A stretch of 64,000 bases of DNA from Phoronis australis (Eukaryota; Phoronida; Phoronidae), in NCBI GenBank assembly GCA_002633005.1, contig NMRA01000021.1, forward strand, positions 273,998 through 337,997, in the 5' to 3' direction. Position 1 is the first letter of the stretch, and each line of letters starts with the position of its first letter. The notes beneath the pieces are model-generated. The model saw nothing but the letters and a program-made list of their open reading frames with translations, was not told the origin of the DNA and searched no databases. Below, piece after piece: positions 39,288-52,014 of the stretch. The position numbers were made by a program, and so were the translations under genes.

Positions 39288-39364
39288 CATCCTTACCCTT
39301 CAGAAGATCAAAAGAAGCAACTGGCACAGGATACTGGTTTAACTATTTTACAAGTTAATAATTG
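39288..39364 (+). CDS. Meis: Meis exon, TALE loop, helix 2 and start of helix 3
   Basis: The acceptor is CTTCCAG and the donor is GTAAGT at 39365. Reads [17 protein letters not shown], then LTILQVNN, then TG of the split Trp codon. The Pro-Tyr-Pro insertion between helices 1 and 2 defines the TALE class. LTILQVNNW enters the recognition helix. The intron falls inside the invariant homeodomain Trp codon, as in vertebrate MEIS genes. At 77 nt the exon is short; its identity rests on the exact motif and phase (0 in, 2 out) joining both neighbours. One likely conservative difference from vertebrates is SED where they have SEE. Confidence 0.97.
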
Positions 39365-40620
39365 GTAAGTACGTGGTGTCTGACAAATTTTGTTTGTTGG
39401 GCTAGAAAAAAATCACGATGGCCACAATTATGTTTTCAAGGGTTTCTAACATTTTTACCAATGCCCACGAATTTTCAAATTATTGTCTTTTGGAAACTGT
39501 CGGTTCAGAGCATGGAAAAAAATCTAAATCTTGTGCTACATAACTTGGATTGCAGAAATGAGAAAAAGAATTTACATGTTCCTCATGTTGAGTCTTTTGT
39601 TGGTGAGCTTTCACTTTGGTACAAGCTATTCAAATTAAAGGAATGAAAGTAGTAACCGTATGTCCATTTCATTTTGAGATAAAATTCTTATTTTTCTTCA
39701 AAAGCATTGCTGTCCCATTTTTTGTGGTTTATCAGAAATAACTATGACCTCGCTAGTTGTTTTTTTCATAGTTCTAGTTTTAAAAGTCCTTTTTCAACCT
39801 TCTTCTTCCTCTTGGCTTTAGTTTTTACGATTCAACAATTTGAAAGTTAAGTAATAAATTCTGTTTATTGCTAGACTTTGTCACATTTTGTATGTTATTA
39901 TGATGTCATAAGCTGACTGGTTTTTTGAGTGGGCTTCAGAGTTCAAATTTTCTTGTAAATTTCCCATTTTAACCAGCTGTACAGTATGCCCTGGAGACGC
40001 CAAGTCTGGATGTGAATGCTCTATGCTCTTGTTAGGGTTATTTATGAGAAAAATATGCTAATCCATAGAATTGAAGACAATCTTTCAATCAGTGACAACT
40101 GTGTGAGTACAATTAATCACATGTATGATCATAAGGTAATCAAGTGTGGTGCTTGGGCTATTTGCTGGGCTTGCTGTGCTGATATTTATCAGAATAGAGA
40201 TTCTTAAACCACTCTTAACCCAGGTGCAACCTCTACAGGCTTGGAGATGTTTTATTATAATAACCAGGTTACATTTAAGGACAAATGCAACGAGATCGTA
40301 TTGTGGCCTAGGCAGTTTAGACTTATAAGTCACGTTTAGGAACATTTCAGCCAACAATATTTGATAAAATACAGGCTGCCGGACCTTCGGAAACTGCTAT
40401 CATTCTTCAGCATTCATTACAAATTTGTTTGTGAATGTCCTTAGAAACAAGGGATATAACACACTTTCTAATCTCATTTGTACTTGGTAGAAAATAATAC
40501 AAAATTGAAACATTTCCAGATGAAAGGTTTGTGTTTTTCACAGGGCTTCATTTAGGATTTCGAAAATATGGTGTCCAAAATGGGGTTCCCAAAGTTGNAC
40601 CGCTTATACATTGTCCTGTT

Positions 40621-41220
40621 AACGAATTGAGGGGATGGGAGTTGGCGTAAAATGATCTGCTAAGCAACAAAGCACTCACGATAGCACTTACTGAAAGTTT
40701 TTAGTTTTCTTTCTGGAAATATGCGAGGATTGACTCGCTTGTTGATAAATATCTTGGTTTGTAACAGAGTTGGCTCACCTAACGTCAGTGCTTATGTGGT
40801 TAATTGGCTTTTCGGTGAATTATGAGTATTTATCGCAATGTCAAGGGATTTCATTTGGGTGTATTCGACAAAAAGCTAAGCAGATCTCGTCTCCTGATAC
40901 CGATCAGTCATTGTGTGGCAGACGTAGAACGAAAGACTCGTGCGCTGCCGATCTCATAAATTTGTGGTAATGCAATAAGCCTGGTGAACACAAGTCCAGT
41001 GCTGGGGTCCTTGCCAGTCTCTAAAGTGATTTAAATGCTATTGATGGCGATTGTGATATTCTGCAGAGATTCGCGGGTATAAAAACACGGGAGAACAATG
41101 AAATCGTGGCGAGCCGACGTTATCATGCTGTAGCAGATGACCTGTCCAAATTGAATTAACTTCATTCGCTATGATGTGATGCGTGATGTGAGATACGCCT
41201 TTGTACAAATGACTTCATAG
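40621..41220. promoter_or_regulatory. CpG-denser intronic block, possible regulatory region
   Basis: By manual count this 600-bp block has about 27 CpG dinucleotides, clearly more than typical intron around it. It is complex and non-repetitive. Open frames within it have no recognisable domain. It could be a conserved enhancer, an internal promoter, or an old inserted sequence; the sequence alone does not decide. No TATA-box plus exon structure could be shown. Confidence 0.2.
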
Positions 41221-41341
41221 TTTAACATTGTGATTGCTTATTATCTGGCAGAGGTTAATTTATCTGTATAGAATTATTTACAGTCAATGTTTCGCAAAAC
41301 CCGCAAGGTCATGTCGAAATGTTTTGCCAACTCAAATTCAC

Positions 41342-41385
41342 TCACTTTTCACTTTTTTACTCTTTTACTTTTTTACTTTTTTAAT
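41342..41385 (+). repeat. Pyrimidine-rich microsatellite, ACTTTTTT-type
   Basis: Imperfect run of 8- to 10-base units of the form (C)ACTTTTTT / ACTCTTTT / ACTTTTTT, then a T-rich tail. Simple-sequence repeat with no expected function. Confidence 0.7.
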
Positions 41386-43630
41386 TTGTTACTAAAATAT
41401 CATCTATTGAATTTTCTTGCTAACACAAGTATATCAACTACCTCAACAATTTTTTGCGTTCTTTTTTATTTATCATACCCGTTTTTGCCCTGGTTAATGC
41501 CCATGTTCTGCTTGCCACCTATCCCCAATTTATAAGAACGAGGCTTTCTTAAAAGGGCCCAGTGTCTTTGTGAGTGCGTGTCACGTCAGAAATTTAACTT
41601 CCACAAAGTACGCAGTTTGCCTACCTCTGAGTAACTGTCAAACAGTTTCAGCAGAACCTTACCTTATTTGGGCAGGAAAATGCCCTTATTCGATCTTCAA
41701 TGAATTTGTACATGAAATGGTTGTTTCGGCTCATGCACTGAGTCTAATATATCGTACTCGTGTGCGAAGAATGGTGAAGGCATTTTCTGAAGTAAAGTAA
41801 GGCCACTAAGGCCAGCTAATGCCTGGTGTTTACCTGGAAAAATGTGAAGACACTGCTTCCTAAAACTGGGTCACACTTACTGTCACTCCATTCTAGTTGG
41901 CAAGGCTCTTACTGCATGGCCAACCACACACTATGGTTTTGTTCAAGTCTTTGCACGTGAAGTCTTGACGTCAATGTAAATCCCTGGGCGTTGACCCAAT
42001 CGACCAGCGTTCGGTTACGTGGCTATCATTTTTAAGCACCTGAGTCGGGTAAACACCACAGCTAGAAGAAGCGTCTTCAATAATCAAAATATTCACTGCT
42101 AATTGAATTTTTGAAAATCTTTTGAAAAGACCCATGTAATTTGATCACTGGCAACCGTTGTGCTGAATCTGGGCCTGGAAAGTACTGAAGGTATTTACTA
42201 AATTGAATTGAAATATGGAATTGACCACTATGATTCACAAAAATTATTAACTTGTGCCGAAACGATGACCTGAAATCCAACACTATAATTGTCCACCTCC
42301 GTCCTGATGACACGAGACATATTCGTGGTCTTTGTTCATGGTTGTCTTATGCTCTCCTGAACTCTTTCCCTTGGGCAATTCACCTTGGAATCACTTTACT
42401 GTTATTAGCTAGCCTGCCTCATCATTTGTGTAATTGCTCTATTTTTCCTAGACTAGATTAATTTGAAAACAGTGGGCAAAAAACTTGGTTTCATGCACAG
42501 CTCACCTGAAATTTGAAGTACAGATGTTTCTTTCGAAATTAGTTTTGGTAATTAGAGATTTCCATGTAATCGGGTTTAATCAACTTTTGACATACTATAG
42601 TTGTTAATTACAGACCTAAACTTTTCTAATCGCCGCTAGTGTAAAACAACCTCATTCGTTGGCGTGTTTTAATTTTGCTATCATATGGTATAATCTTGAC
42701 ACATTTAACACAATGGATTTAAATTAAATTTCTGTACTAAATGCTATCACGTAAGCCATTGGTTTTCAGAATCAAAGTTATAACGTTAAAGATATTCTCA
42801 TTATACATAGGGAGTGAAAATACCTTAGCTTGGGAACTAAAAATAACAATTTGTATTGTTTTTAGGAATTGTCTGTGATAATCAGCATCTTCAGAAGCAT
42901 ACAAAACACTGTTTTGGCTCAATCTTCTTATCAGGAGTAGGGTACCTTCGAAATGTTTTTGCCCCGCCCACCCCCCCACCTCATCAAGGGTATGATACCT
43001 TCATAATGCTGATTACAGTCTTTATATGTTTTCCACCATTTTTAGGAAAATTTAAGTCATACATCTGCCGTTATATTTAATATGCTTTTGAAAATGTCAT
43101 GGATGTTCCCTTAATGAAATATGCTTTGGATTCCCCACCTAAACTATTGTTATGATTTGAAATGCTCCGTTTGTCTTTATCTTTTCTAGTCAACTCTCAA
43201 AAAATCTTTATTTATCAAAAATTGCCTTTTCAATAGAACCCATCGACATTGTTTGGTCAAATTCATGACATGTGGACGATACACGTGATTAAGAACTTGG
43301 TCGCTCTCTTATCTTCGCTCACAAGATGCATTTTACGTGCTTTCTTCATACTATTAATGAAACAGACCTGTGTTCAGTTGTTGATCCGTAATTAATTGTT
43401 AATCCAGACATATTTTTATAATAGTGATCTGCCCAAGTGGCCTTATAGAAGCCAATCTGCCTAGGAACTCCTTCTTAGCACCCATCAAATGTGCCAGATT
43501 TTGCAATTAGATTTATGTAATAGTTTTATAAAGCTCATCAAATTGGTGTAGTTATTGTTAATACATAGCTATTATGAATTGCGTTTAGAAATATCTGTTG
43601 GGATAATGATGCTTGCTGTAAACAGTCCCT

Positions 43631-44147
43631 TTAAGGCCCTTTCATGCTAACGTCGATGTGTCGATGTTTTGGGGAGTTGCAGTCAGTATGAACGGTTAAC
43701 TTCAGTCCTGGATCAAAGTTAACTTCGCAGTAAACACGTGGATTTAACACCGAAGCATCTACGCTGTGGTGCCGTGTGAACGGTCAACTTCCGTCGCATC
43801 AAAGTTATTGCCAAGCGCCACTACTATTGACAACAATTAAATAGAAAGAGCAGTGTTGTCTCTAATATTTATTAATATTTTGCTCGAATAATCATCAATC
43901 TAAGTAGAAATAAGTTTTAATGTCAATTAACGCACATATATGCTCTGAAATTGTCACATAAAAAATGTTAGCACACACGAGATGCATCAGTGCCACCTTG
44001 CTATTACTTCGATGACAACAGCGCCACCTCCTACCATTTGCTTCGATGCTGTTAACTACTGAAGCTGTTCTGAAGGATTCAATTAACTTGGCATTCATTT
44101 GACACTTGGCTCATACCAGAGTTAAGTTAGTGTGAAAGGGCCTTTAA
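43631..44147 (+). mobile_element. TTAA-flanked short inverted-repeat element (MITE), copy 2
   Basis: The element (43635-44143, 509 bp) is flanked by TTAA at 43631-43634 and 44144-44147. Its left end begins GGCCCTTTCATGCTAACG; its right end, reverse complemented, begins AGGCCCTTTCACACTAAC, so about 17 bases of terminal inverted repeat are well kept. The interior (TTTTGGGGAGTTGC, AGTATGAACGGTTAACTTC, CTGTGGTGC) is colinear with copy 1 at 29097 and in the same orientation. No transposase frame is present, so it is non-autonomous. Confidence 0.88.
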
Positions 44148-44471
44148 AAACTGTTTAATTATACTTTCAGTGTTTATTATCTGTCACTACAACTTCTCGA
44201 ACATGAACATGATGACATAACTTGTGAAGATCATCAAATTGTGTTGTCAGTTTTGTCTTAGTTTAATTAGTTTTAAATTTAGATGTTAACATAATAAAAT
44301 GCTAACTTTACCCACATTGCATGTTGTAATTCTGGAGGCGGAAAGCTTATAAGTTTAAATGCCAAGTTGTTTTCGTATTTTGTAACTTGCCAGTTGTAAA
44401 TAACCAAATACACATGGTGGTCAGCTGGGCTATTGCAGTGCAATTGGGTGTCTTAATTAGATGAGGAACCG

Positions 44472-44511
44472 GTCCTGTCCCATTGTGCTCTGTCCTGTCC
44501 CTTTGTGCTCT
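44472..44511 (+). repeat. 20-bp tandem pair
   Basis: Two adjacent 20-bp copies, GTCCTGTCCCATTGTGCTCT and the same with one A-to-T change, at 44472-44491 and 44492-44511. This is a small local duplication. Confidence 0.85.
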
Positions 44512-47500
44512 ATTTTAAAAGAACATCCTGGGGTTTTGTTTCGAATTGAAGACTATTGCATCATCAACGCAGATGTTAAGGAAGAACTATGCTAATCAGT
44601 GAAATCTGCTATTCGCCATGGCTGCAACGTTAAACCCATCTTTACTGCCAGTTCCTGTGAGAATTGTCCATTTTGATCAGTTTGAATACCTGTTCAGGTA
44701 ATTGGTTTTTAAGCACAGGTAGCTAATTGTGTGAACCCCAGGACTTGGTGGTGTTCCTATTCACGCTAATTGTTGGTATCACTGAAAATTACCCTATTTG
44801 ATGAATTTGGAGAGATCAGACGGGATCAGCAATTATAGTCCATTACCAGGCACCTATTATCCTCTTAAGGAATTTGCCTTGTTGTTTGTGTTGAGTCTTC
44901 TGTCCTGCTGGCAACCTGCTCAATTTGCCTGCAGTTTACCTGTATGAGACAGGTGTCATGTGTCGTGGGAACATGCACACATTTCAGATGGCTGACAAAG
45001 TCCAGAAAATGTTCAGAGACAATAGCAGACAAGGTCAGTCCCAGATTCAATAGGGCAAGCCATCTTCAAAACTTGAAGTATCCATCAGTATGGATTTAAA
45101 AATAATTTCCACTGCATTATTTCCTGCATCACTTTTGCGAGATGGGGTAAATTTGAATCACACGTCATAAGCTACCCCCTGGGACTGTTATTAAGGCTGC
45201 CTCTGACATCCCTTTTCAAGCAACTGTTGACAGAAAAATCCATGGATCCCATTATAATTGGGTTCTCTTCATGGTTAAGATTCAATATTTGCATTAAAAT
45301 TTCAATGCCTCCCTCACTCTGGCACTGTTACTCGCCAATTAGTTGGAAAGTCTCCTGGCTACACGCATAATTTTCTCCGTTTGAAGTCGCAACAAGTTGC
45401 GGAATTCCAGTTTTGCATGCGAGACTGTCTGTCGGAGGTATAATTAGCACTGGAGTTTTTTTTATCCAGTGCTACTCAGGTCTTGCACTAATCTAGATCT
45501 TGTTAAAGCACAGTTGTGTCACAGCGCGACGGTTTCATTTGAAGCCGGTCTCCTTTGAACTATGTTCCAGAATCTCAGACAACCTGTGCGGTGGACCGCG
45601 GTGAACACGCCAACTTGTACTCGTGGTCTTTAATTTAGCAAAGTTTTTGCCTGACTCTCCATGCTGTTCTGGGTATTTTTTCACAGCGATGCCGAAATTT
45701 GTTTGACTAATGGTGACCTGCTGATTTGGTGCCAGATCCCACTGTGCGTCATTACATGTTAAATTACCTTCAATTTAGTCCTAGAAGCTGGAGTATTCCT
45801 GTGGATAGATGCATGGCACAGTGATTTGTGTTGATATGTAGTGTGGACTGTATACTACTATTTCTGGGAATTTCCTGCGAAATTACTGAACCATTTCTGA
45901 AACTCTTTGTGTGGGTAAATATTTTTTCACAGGAAGCTGATCTAGGATATAGTTGTCAGATGGTATATGGGAACCCAATCTTTTTGGTTTTAGTATATAA
46001 GAATGCAAAATTGTGGTTAGCTTAGTGATTTATTTCAGTGGTAATACCCATGTTTGATATCTATTAATTGAAGCTGAAAGATTTTCTTTAGGATAACTGC
46101 TTTTCATGACGATAACACAAGTGTTGGATTTCCTGGGTTTGCTTTCTCCACTGAGGCAAAATTCTAGTTAATATTTTTCATGGAATGTTTCTCGGTCAGC
46201 TTACGATATTTTGAAATGAAAGGAGAAACTCTTTAACTCAGTGTGAGAGTTGTGGTTTCTGTGTCCAGTTGAAGCATTTTATGATCTTGCAGTATGTTAT
46301 GTGACCCCTGCCACTCAAGAGTCTTCCAACAGTCTGAGCCGGTGACACCTGGTGGCCGTTCTCTTTACAGCATGATTTATGATGACAACAGCTCTTTGCG
46401 AAATTCCCCACCTCAAAAAATTACATGCCACATCAGCCTAATGATGGACACGCGCACGTGGCATGGCGATAGCAGGATGAACTTTAATCATTGCTAAGAT
46501 GATGGCCAAAATCGTTGAAGCGTGTATTACACCAATTTTTAGCTGTGGTTTGAAGAGCATCGTTTTTCATTACCACTATACGATGGCAGCTCAATGGTTC
46601 ATTTTTTGCTCAACGACTATTAAACCTCTTACAGAACAGCTAAGGAAAATATATACGATACAATCTGTACATTAATTTAACTTTTCTTGTGAATGATATT
46701 GAAGAGGTATGATAGCTTATTTTTAATTCTCGAAACGATTAAATGGAAGCTCTTACGGAGACGACTTTATCTCGCGGGAGAATATGACACAACACAACAT
46801 CATGAACTCCATGCAGAGTGAAAGTTCGCAGAACTGCACAACAACTCTGGAATTTGTGCCAATAACGTCCCAAATTTAGAACAACGTCGGAGTGAGTCTA
46901 GCTCGCGAACACGAATACCCCACGTTTTGTGATCATCCAAGAAGTGACATTTGTTGCCTGTATGCCTTGACACGGGGTTGGGAGAATTAGATTTTTTGAG
47001 TTTTTTGAAGCGCACAAAAATAACCAAGTTTTATGTCGAAAATTTCACCATGGGGCTATGGTCTTGAGCTTCGCGGAGTTTTGACACGATCTATTCGGAT
47101 GTTGCTTAGGATATGAATATATAATACCCACTCTGTGTTGGTATATCAACCATTCTTCTGTCTTCTAATGGCAGCCTAGCCCAGCTGTTCTGCTGTTATC
47201 TGTGGGTGTTTGAGGAACATTGGCATGGTCCAAGTTGTTTTTCATGACAAAAACATGCTGCTAGCAATTAACACCAGTACCCTGAGTAGCAGTGAACCAT
47301 GACTCCTGTTTCTCAAGTGGTGTTACATGCACCAATGACTGCCAAACAACTTAAGTCTGGCCCTTTGCTCTTCCTTCCTTTATGAAGTGCCGTCCAAAAC
47401 AACTTACTCTAGTTGTCATTATGTTTAGTAGCAGTGTGGACTCTACTGCGCTGGGGCAATTTGGCAGACATGTGATAACTAACCCACCTTGTCATCAAAG

Positions 47501-50080
47501 TTGGGTAACATTGTATGTTAACTCGCCCTAGCACAAGTCGCAAACCTGCACACAAGGTGCTGTCACATACATAGGGGTGTCAATCATTTTAGCGCCATAT
47601 TACTCTCAAGGTGTAGTGTTTGTTGTGTGGATTGGTTGAATGGGTCCAAATTGCTTTTAGACATTGTTCTTGTGTAACTTCAGGTAGATATCTTTCATAA
47701 GAGCCGTGATTTTTTTAAACAAGTATTGCATTTTAATTCATTTAATTATAAATTATGTGTCAGATAACAACATTTGCGGTAATTCTCATATTTAGTGTGA
47801 CATGTGGTGGAGAAATGGAATTTTAGTTTATGAAATTCCGTATCAAAATTAATAATTTGAATCTTGACTCCATTATCAGCATAGTTTTTTATCTCATGGG
47901 CATCATAAAGGCATGGCTGTTAAACTTGAAGGTTTGACAATAATCATATTTTTTGAAAGAAGTGAAGAATCACTATAAACCTAGTTCAGCAGCAGATTTA
48001 CATTTGTTTCAAGTTATTTTCAGCAGCCAAAATTGGATGAGCAAACATCGCTTTTTCCTTGTGGACACATACTTAGAACAACAAACTGCATGGAATGCTC
48101 TTTTTGTTGCAGTTACGAATTTGTTGTTATTGGTGAACATGTGCAAAATGAAAGTGTGATTCTCACTTGTCCAATTTCATTTGGAAACTGGGAAAAGAAA
48201 TGAAATATAACTGGATTATATTTACGTTTGGAAAGTAAGAGCACACTTACCCCTCTCGCTTAAACTGCAACCTGTCAGTTGCTTCTGATTTGGGGCAAAG
48301 AACAAGACTAGAAAGTGGTCAGAATCAAACCTTATTTTTTCCACTGACTTATGGTCTCTTTCTATTTGATACCATATCCCGGCCAAGATTCTTTGTTTAC
48401 TTCTCCATTTATTTTTGGGAACACTGTGCATTGTGTGGGAAATGCATGAGTCATAAGCTAATATGTGACACTACTATACTAGTACATAGTCGGTGAATGC
48501 AGGTCGGAGATGGACTTTTCTAGTCGGATTATGGTCAATTTAGAAATTAATGTTGTTATTGTTGCTTTGTGTTTCATGTTCCTAAGTGGATGGGATGGAT
48601 TTGGCAGAGTCTGTGTAGAAGTGTTAGTTGGCTGCTTATTATGCAATCTTAAAACAGATCACAGCTTTAACAAATAATACACTAGATCGTTTTTGTTCTG
48701 GATCTTGTATATTTAGAATGCATACGAAAAAAGGATACCAAAGTCTCATTTTGTGTCCTCGATTGTTAAGTCTTTGTTACTGCACAATGCATTGTTTTTG
48801 TTCGTAGCTCTTTGAAAGTGTACTACCAGGACTTAATGTGAAATTGTCAAAGCATTTTGACAACGAATCCTGATTGGCTGGTTATTATGTAACCAGGGTG
48901 TCACGTTTTGAAAACCAATTTTCTCCACTGAAAACGTGCATCAAACTGGTTCTCAAAATCCAGAACCCCTGTAGGTGAAAAGTGCATGACTTGCCAAGTT
49001 GTGCACCTTCCTTTTTGCAAAGATATTTCTAGTCTCCTCTGTTCCCATACAAACTAATTTCAATTAAGAAATGCCAAGAGCCGAACGCTAACGAGTTTCT
49101 TTCCACTTCGTTCTGCAATCATCACCCAACCATACGACAATGATCACGCCGCAGTCTGAGTATTACTTGTAGCTAATAAAAAATCACGTCGCTGATTAAT
49201 TACTCTTCCTGTTTAATTTGTGTTTTTTTGGGAAAAAGATGGATAGCGCAAGTTGAAAGGAGCTGTCATAGCAATTAGCTGTTTACTGGTCTATCATTTA
49301 GCGTGAATCTTGACTTGCCAGTGGTCATATTAGAGTGATAATGAAGTTTCGTGTGAAAATAACAGCGGTACACTGGTCTAATGTTAACTGGGTATAACCA
49401 CTTGTTAATGCGGACAAGCTTTTGGTGAATAATTCAAGACCTTTGGAATTGCTAAATGGAGACATCGGCAATAGTAATAAGTTTGTCATTTTTGTTGTTT
49501 TATGTGCACAAAAAGTTACGTTTATTGTGACAGGAAAATATTTGTCAAGATATTCTAGTGTTCTAGCTGTATGGCGTAAGGCAAATTAACAAATTAATTA
49601 GATTTGTTTACAATATCATTTGTTAGTTATTGAAATTGTAACTGAATACTTAACCAACCTAAAGTGTTGTTTTGTAGCATTTTTGAAGTGTTTTATTAAC
49701 TCTTTACAACTCATTCACCTATATTGTCTGTAAGTTAGTATTCATAAATGTGTGTCGAATTACACATGATTTTATGTGGGTGATGTTATAAGCACAACAC
49801 CCCTTAACTATACACCTATATAAAAACATGTCTGTGCAGTTTAGATATTTATACAACACATTAAATTTAACCCACATTTTTTCTCTGTCTCTTGTTTTCT
49901 TTCTTGTGCTACGATATTTTTGCGTGACCACACAATAATCTTCAGGGTCATTGTGAGGTCATGTGACATGGTTATTGCACTTTGTTATCGTGACTATGTA
50001 TGGTAAAAATATAGTATAACAAGTACGTTATGAAATGATAAATGCTTCCCGAATGACTCAATACTTTTCTCTCATTTCAG

Positions 50081-50139
50081 GTTTATCAATGCACGAAGGA
50101 GAATCGTGCAACCAATGATCGACCAATCAAATCGAGCAG
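50081..50139 (+). CDS. Meis: Meis exon, recognition helix and post-homeodomain motif
   Basis: The acceptor is TTTCAG and the donor is GTAAAC at 50140. The first base completes the split Trp codon (TG|G); then FINARRRIVQPMIDQSNRA and one base of a Gly codon. WFINARRR is the DNA-contacting helix 3. The Ile at homeodomain position 50 is the TALE hallmark. IVQPMIDQSNRA is the conserved Meis sequence after the homeodomain. The 59-nt length, and the splice positions at the Trp and at NRA|G, match the vertebrate gene organisation. Confidence 0.97.
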
Positions 50140-51948
50140 GTAAACCACTCTACTACGTTGGCGATGGAGGTTCGTGCATGATATTTAAAGCGACATTTCC
50201 CATTCATATTTACTTGAGCCATCCACATATATGCTGGTACCTTCTGCTTTAATGAATAACATGCAGCAAACGAATAACATCAATTTTTTATGTCTTTTGT
50301 CATAAAATGATCATAGTTTTTCCAATCTTAAGTATGGACTCCAGTCTCCAAAATCCTCATGTTGATGGCCTTTAAAAATAAGTGGGAAGTGTTGCTTTAA
50401 TGCTTTATCTAATAGCATGTTGTAATGCATACGTGGTGGTTTGCTTAAAGGGGTTTGCGATGAATTCCTCGACGGAATTTAAGAATTTGAAATGAATAAA
50501 TATTTTATGGTTAAACTGCAGTTGAAAACGTTATTTATACGGAGTTGGGGGTAAATATGCCTTTTCACTATTATGATCAAGAAGATTGGTTTTGTCACTG
50601 CTGCAGTGAATTAAAGGATGTAACCTGTTAAGGATACTGCTGTTTGTTTTAGAGATTTATTTCTTTGGAAATTTTTGAAATGATGTTTATTTTTTGGCTT
50701 AAGTTTTAAAGGCATCGAACTAGATTTCGTTGAAAGTGAATACTGTAAGTTTTTTAAAAACTGCAAAGAAAAAAGGCGTTTATCTGTGATGGAAGAAAGA
50801 TAGATATTGTTTTTATCATGGTTGTATTGCTGTGAAACTATTTACTATATATTCACCATTATCTGGTCAAGCGTGGGAATATTATTGATATTCTGTTTGA
50901 TTTGATAAGTATTGCATCAGTCATGAAAGCTTTCTGAGTTATGTTTTGTGGACTGTGTTTCCTTGAAGCTGTGATTGTGGTTTTTTTTTTACACAATTAA
51001 AACTATTTCAAGTTAAACCAAAAAGAAATATTGACATTCATTCTAGACAACAGGGGGCAGCATGTGCTTGCTTTACTAACAATCTTGCTTAGACTTTATC
51101 ATTGCTTCCTGATCACCAACGTCAGCTTCATGGAATGTAGTTCCATTACTGAAAATCTTTTTAGCAAAGTATATGTATCAAAATGTGTGGTTTGCTACAC
51201 TTGACTTTAAAAGACTGATGCATATGATGGTAATGTAGATTTTCTAAATTAGTTTTATTAAACACATCACAAAATTGTCCACTCGTATGAATTTCTGGTG
51301 TTAAATATTCATAATTACCTCTTAAAATCAATCCGTTTCCTAAGTCAAGTAATTGTAGTTTACATTTTTTAGCACTTGGTTTGTTATGGAACTTTTCTGT
51401 TGGTTTAGGAGATGTCAGCATATTTGGGTACCAACCATTGTTTTTATGAAGATTCTTTAATGAGGACACAGAAGTGCGGAATAGCGTAATTTTGTTCAAT
51501 TTTCTCAACCAAAACAAAAGCTTATTCTTAATTTTAGCACGAGTTGTCTTTGTGTGTTGCCATGGAACACATATCGTAACTGAAGCATATTACCTGTAAT
51601 TCTGGCATGCCTTTGAACTTGAATGGAAAATTTCGACTTAACCAAAAATCATCACCTAATCAGCACGCAATGTCGTGGACAATTAAAATGTTGCTTTGAA
51701 AATTTCTCAGTAAAAGTAGACAATGGTTTCGGTTTACATCGTACAACAGTCAGAGAACGGCATCAGGTAGAATATGGATTATGGATTATTTGTAGCAAGG
51801 TAGTACACATTTTCAGAAATTAACAAATGTGTATCAATACTAAAAGAATTATCAAAGACCGTTACTTGTGTCCAGTGTTGAGGAATCTTATCTGCCCACT
51901 TAAGTACAAGTTTTGTGAGAGTTGAAAATGTATTTTATTGTCTTCTAG
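50140..51948 (+). other. Meis intron, 1.8 kb
   Basis: Donor GTAAAC, acceptor TTCTAG. No repeat or exon seen. A - strand open frame at 51517-51161 has no recognisable domain and is treated as chance. In vertebrate MEIS2 an alternative exon extension (the FLLDP variant) occurs at this junction; I see no convincing equivalent at the 5' edge of the next exon. Confidence 0.8.
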
Positions 51949-52014
51949 GTCCTAGTGCATACAGCCCAGATGGTATGGGGTATATGGATAACCAACAAAT
52001 GCACATGCGGCCAG
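51949..52014 (+). CDS. Meis: Meis exon, C-terminal AYSPDG segment
   Basis: The acceptor is CTTCTAG and the donor is GTAAAT at 52015. Two bases complete Gly, then 21 codons follow (PSAYSPDGMGYMDNQQMHMRP) and one base of the next Gly. AYSPDG...QQMHMRP corresponds to AYSPEG...DGQQHMGIRP of vertebrate MEIS2, in a compact form. The C-terminal region of Meis proteins is associated with transcriptional activation, but nothing in this short exon shows that directly. Phase 1 in and 1 out fits both neighbours. Confidence 0.92.

Larger units (their letters stand above)
39365..50080 (+). other. Meis intron within the homeobox, 10.7 kb
   Basis: Donor GTAAGT, acceptor CTCATTTCAG. It holds a CpG-denser block (40621-41220) with an N just before it (40598), a CTTTTTTA-type microsatellite (41342-41385), a second TTAA-flanked element (43635-44143), a 20-bp tandem pair (44472-44511), and a complex non-coding block at 49080-49330. 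No coding exon was found. Confidence 0.85.

Noticed and set aside
51161-51517. 118-codon - strand open frame within a short Meis intron
   Set aside because: No recognisable family; rich in Lys, Asn and Leu as expected from translating AT-rich DNA.
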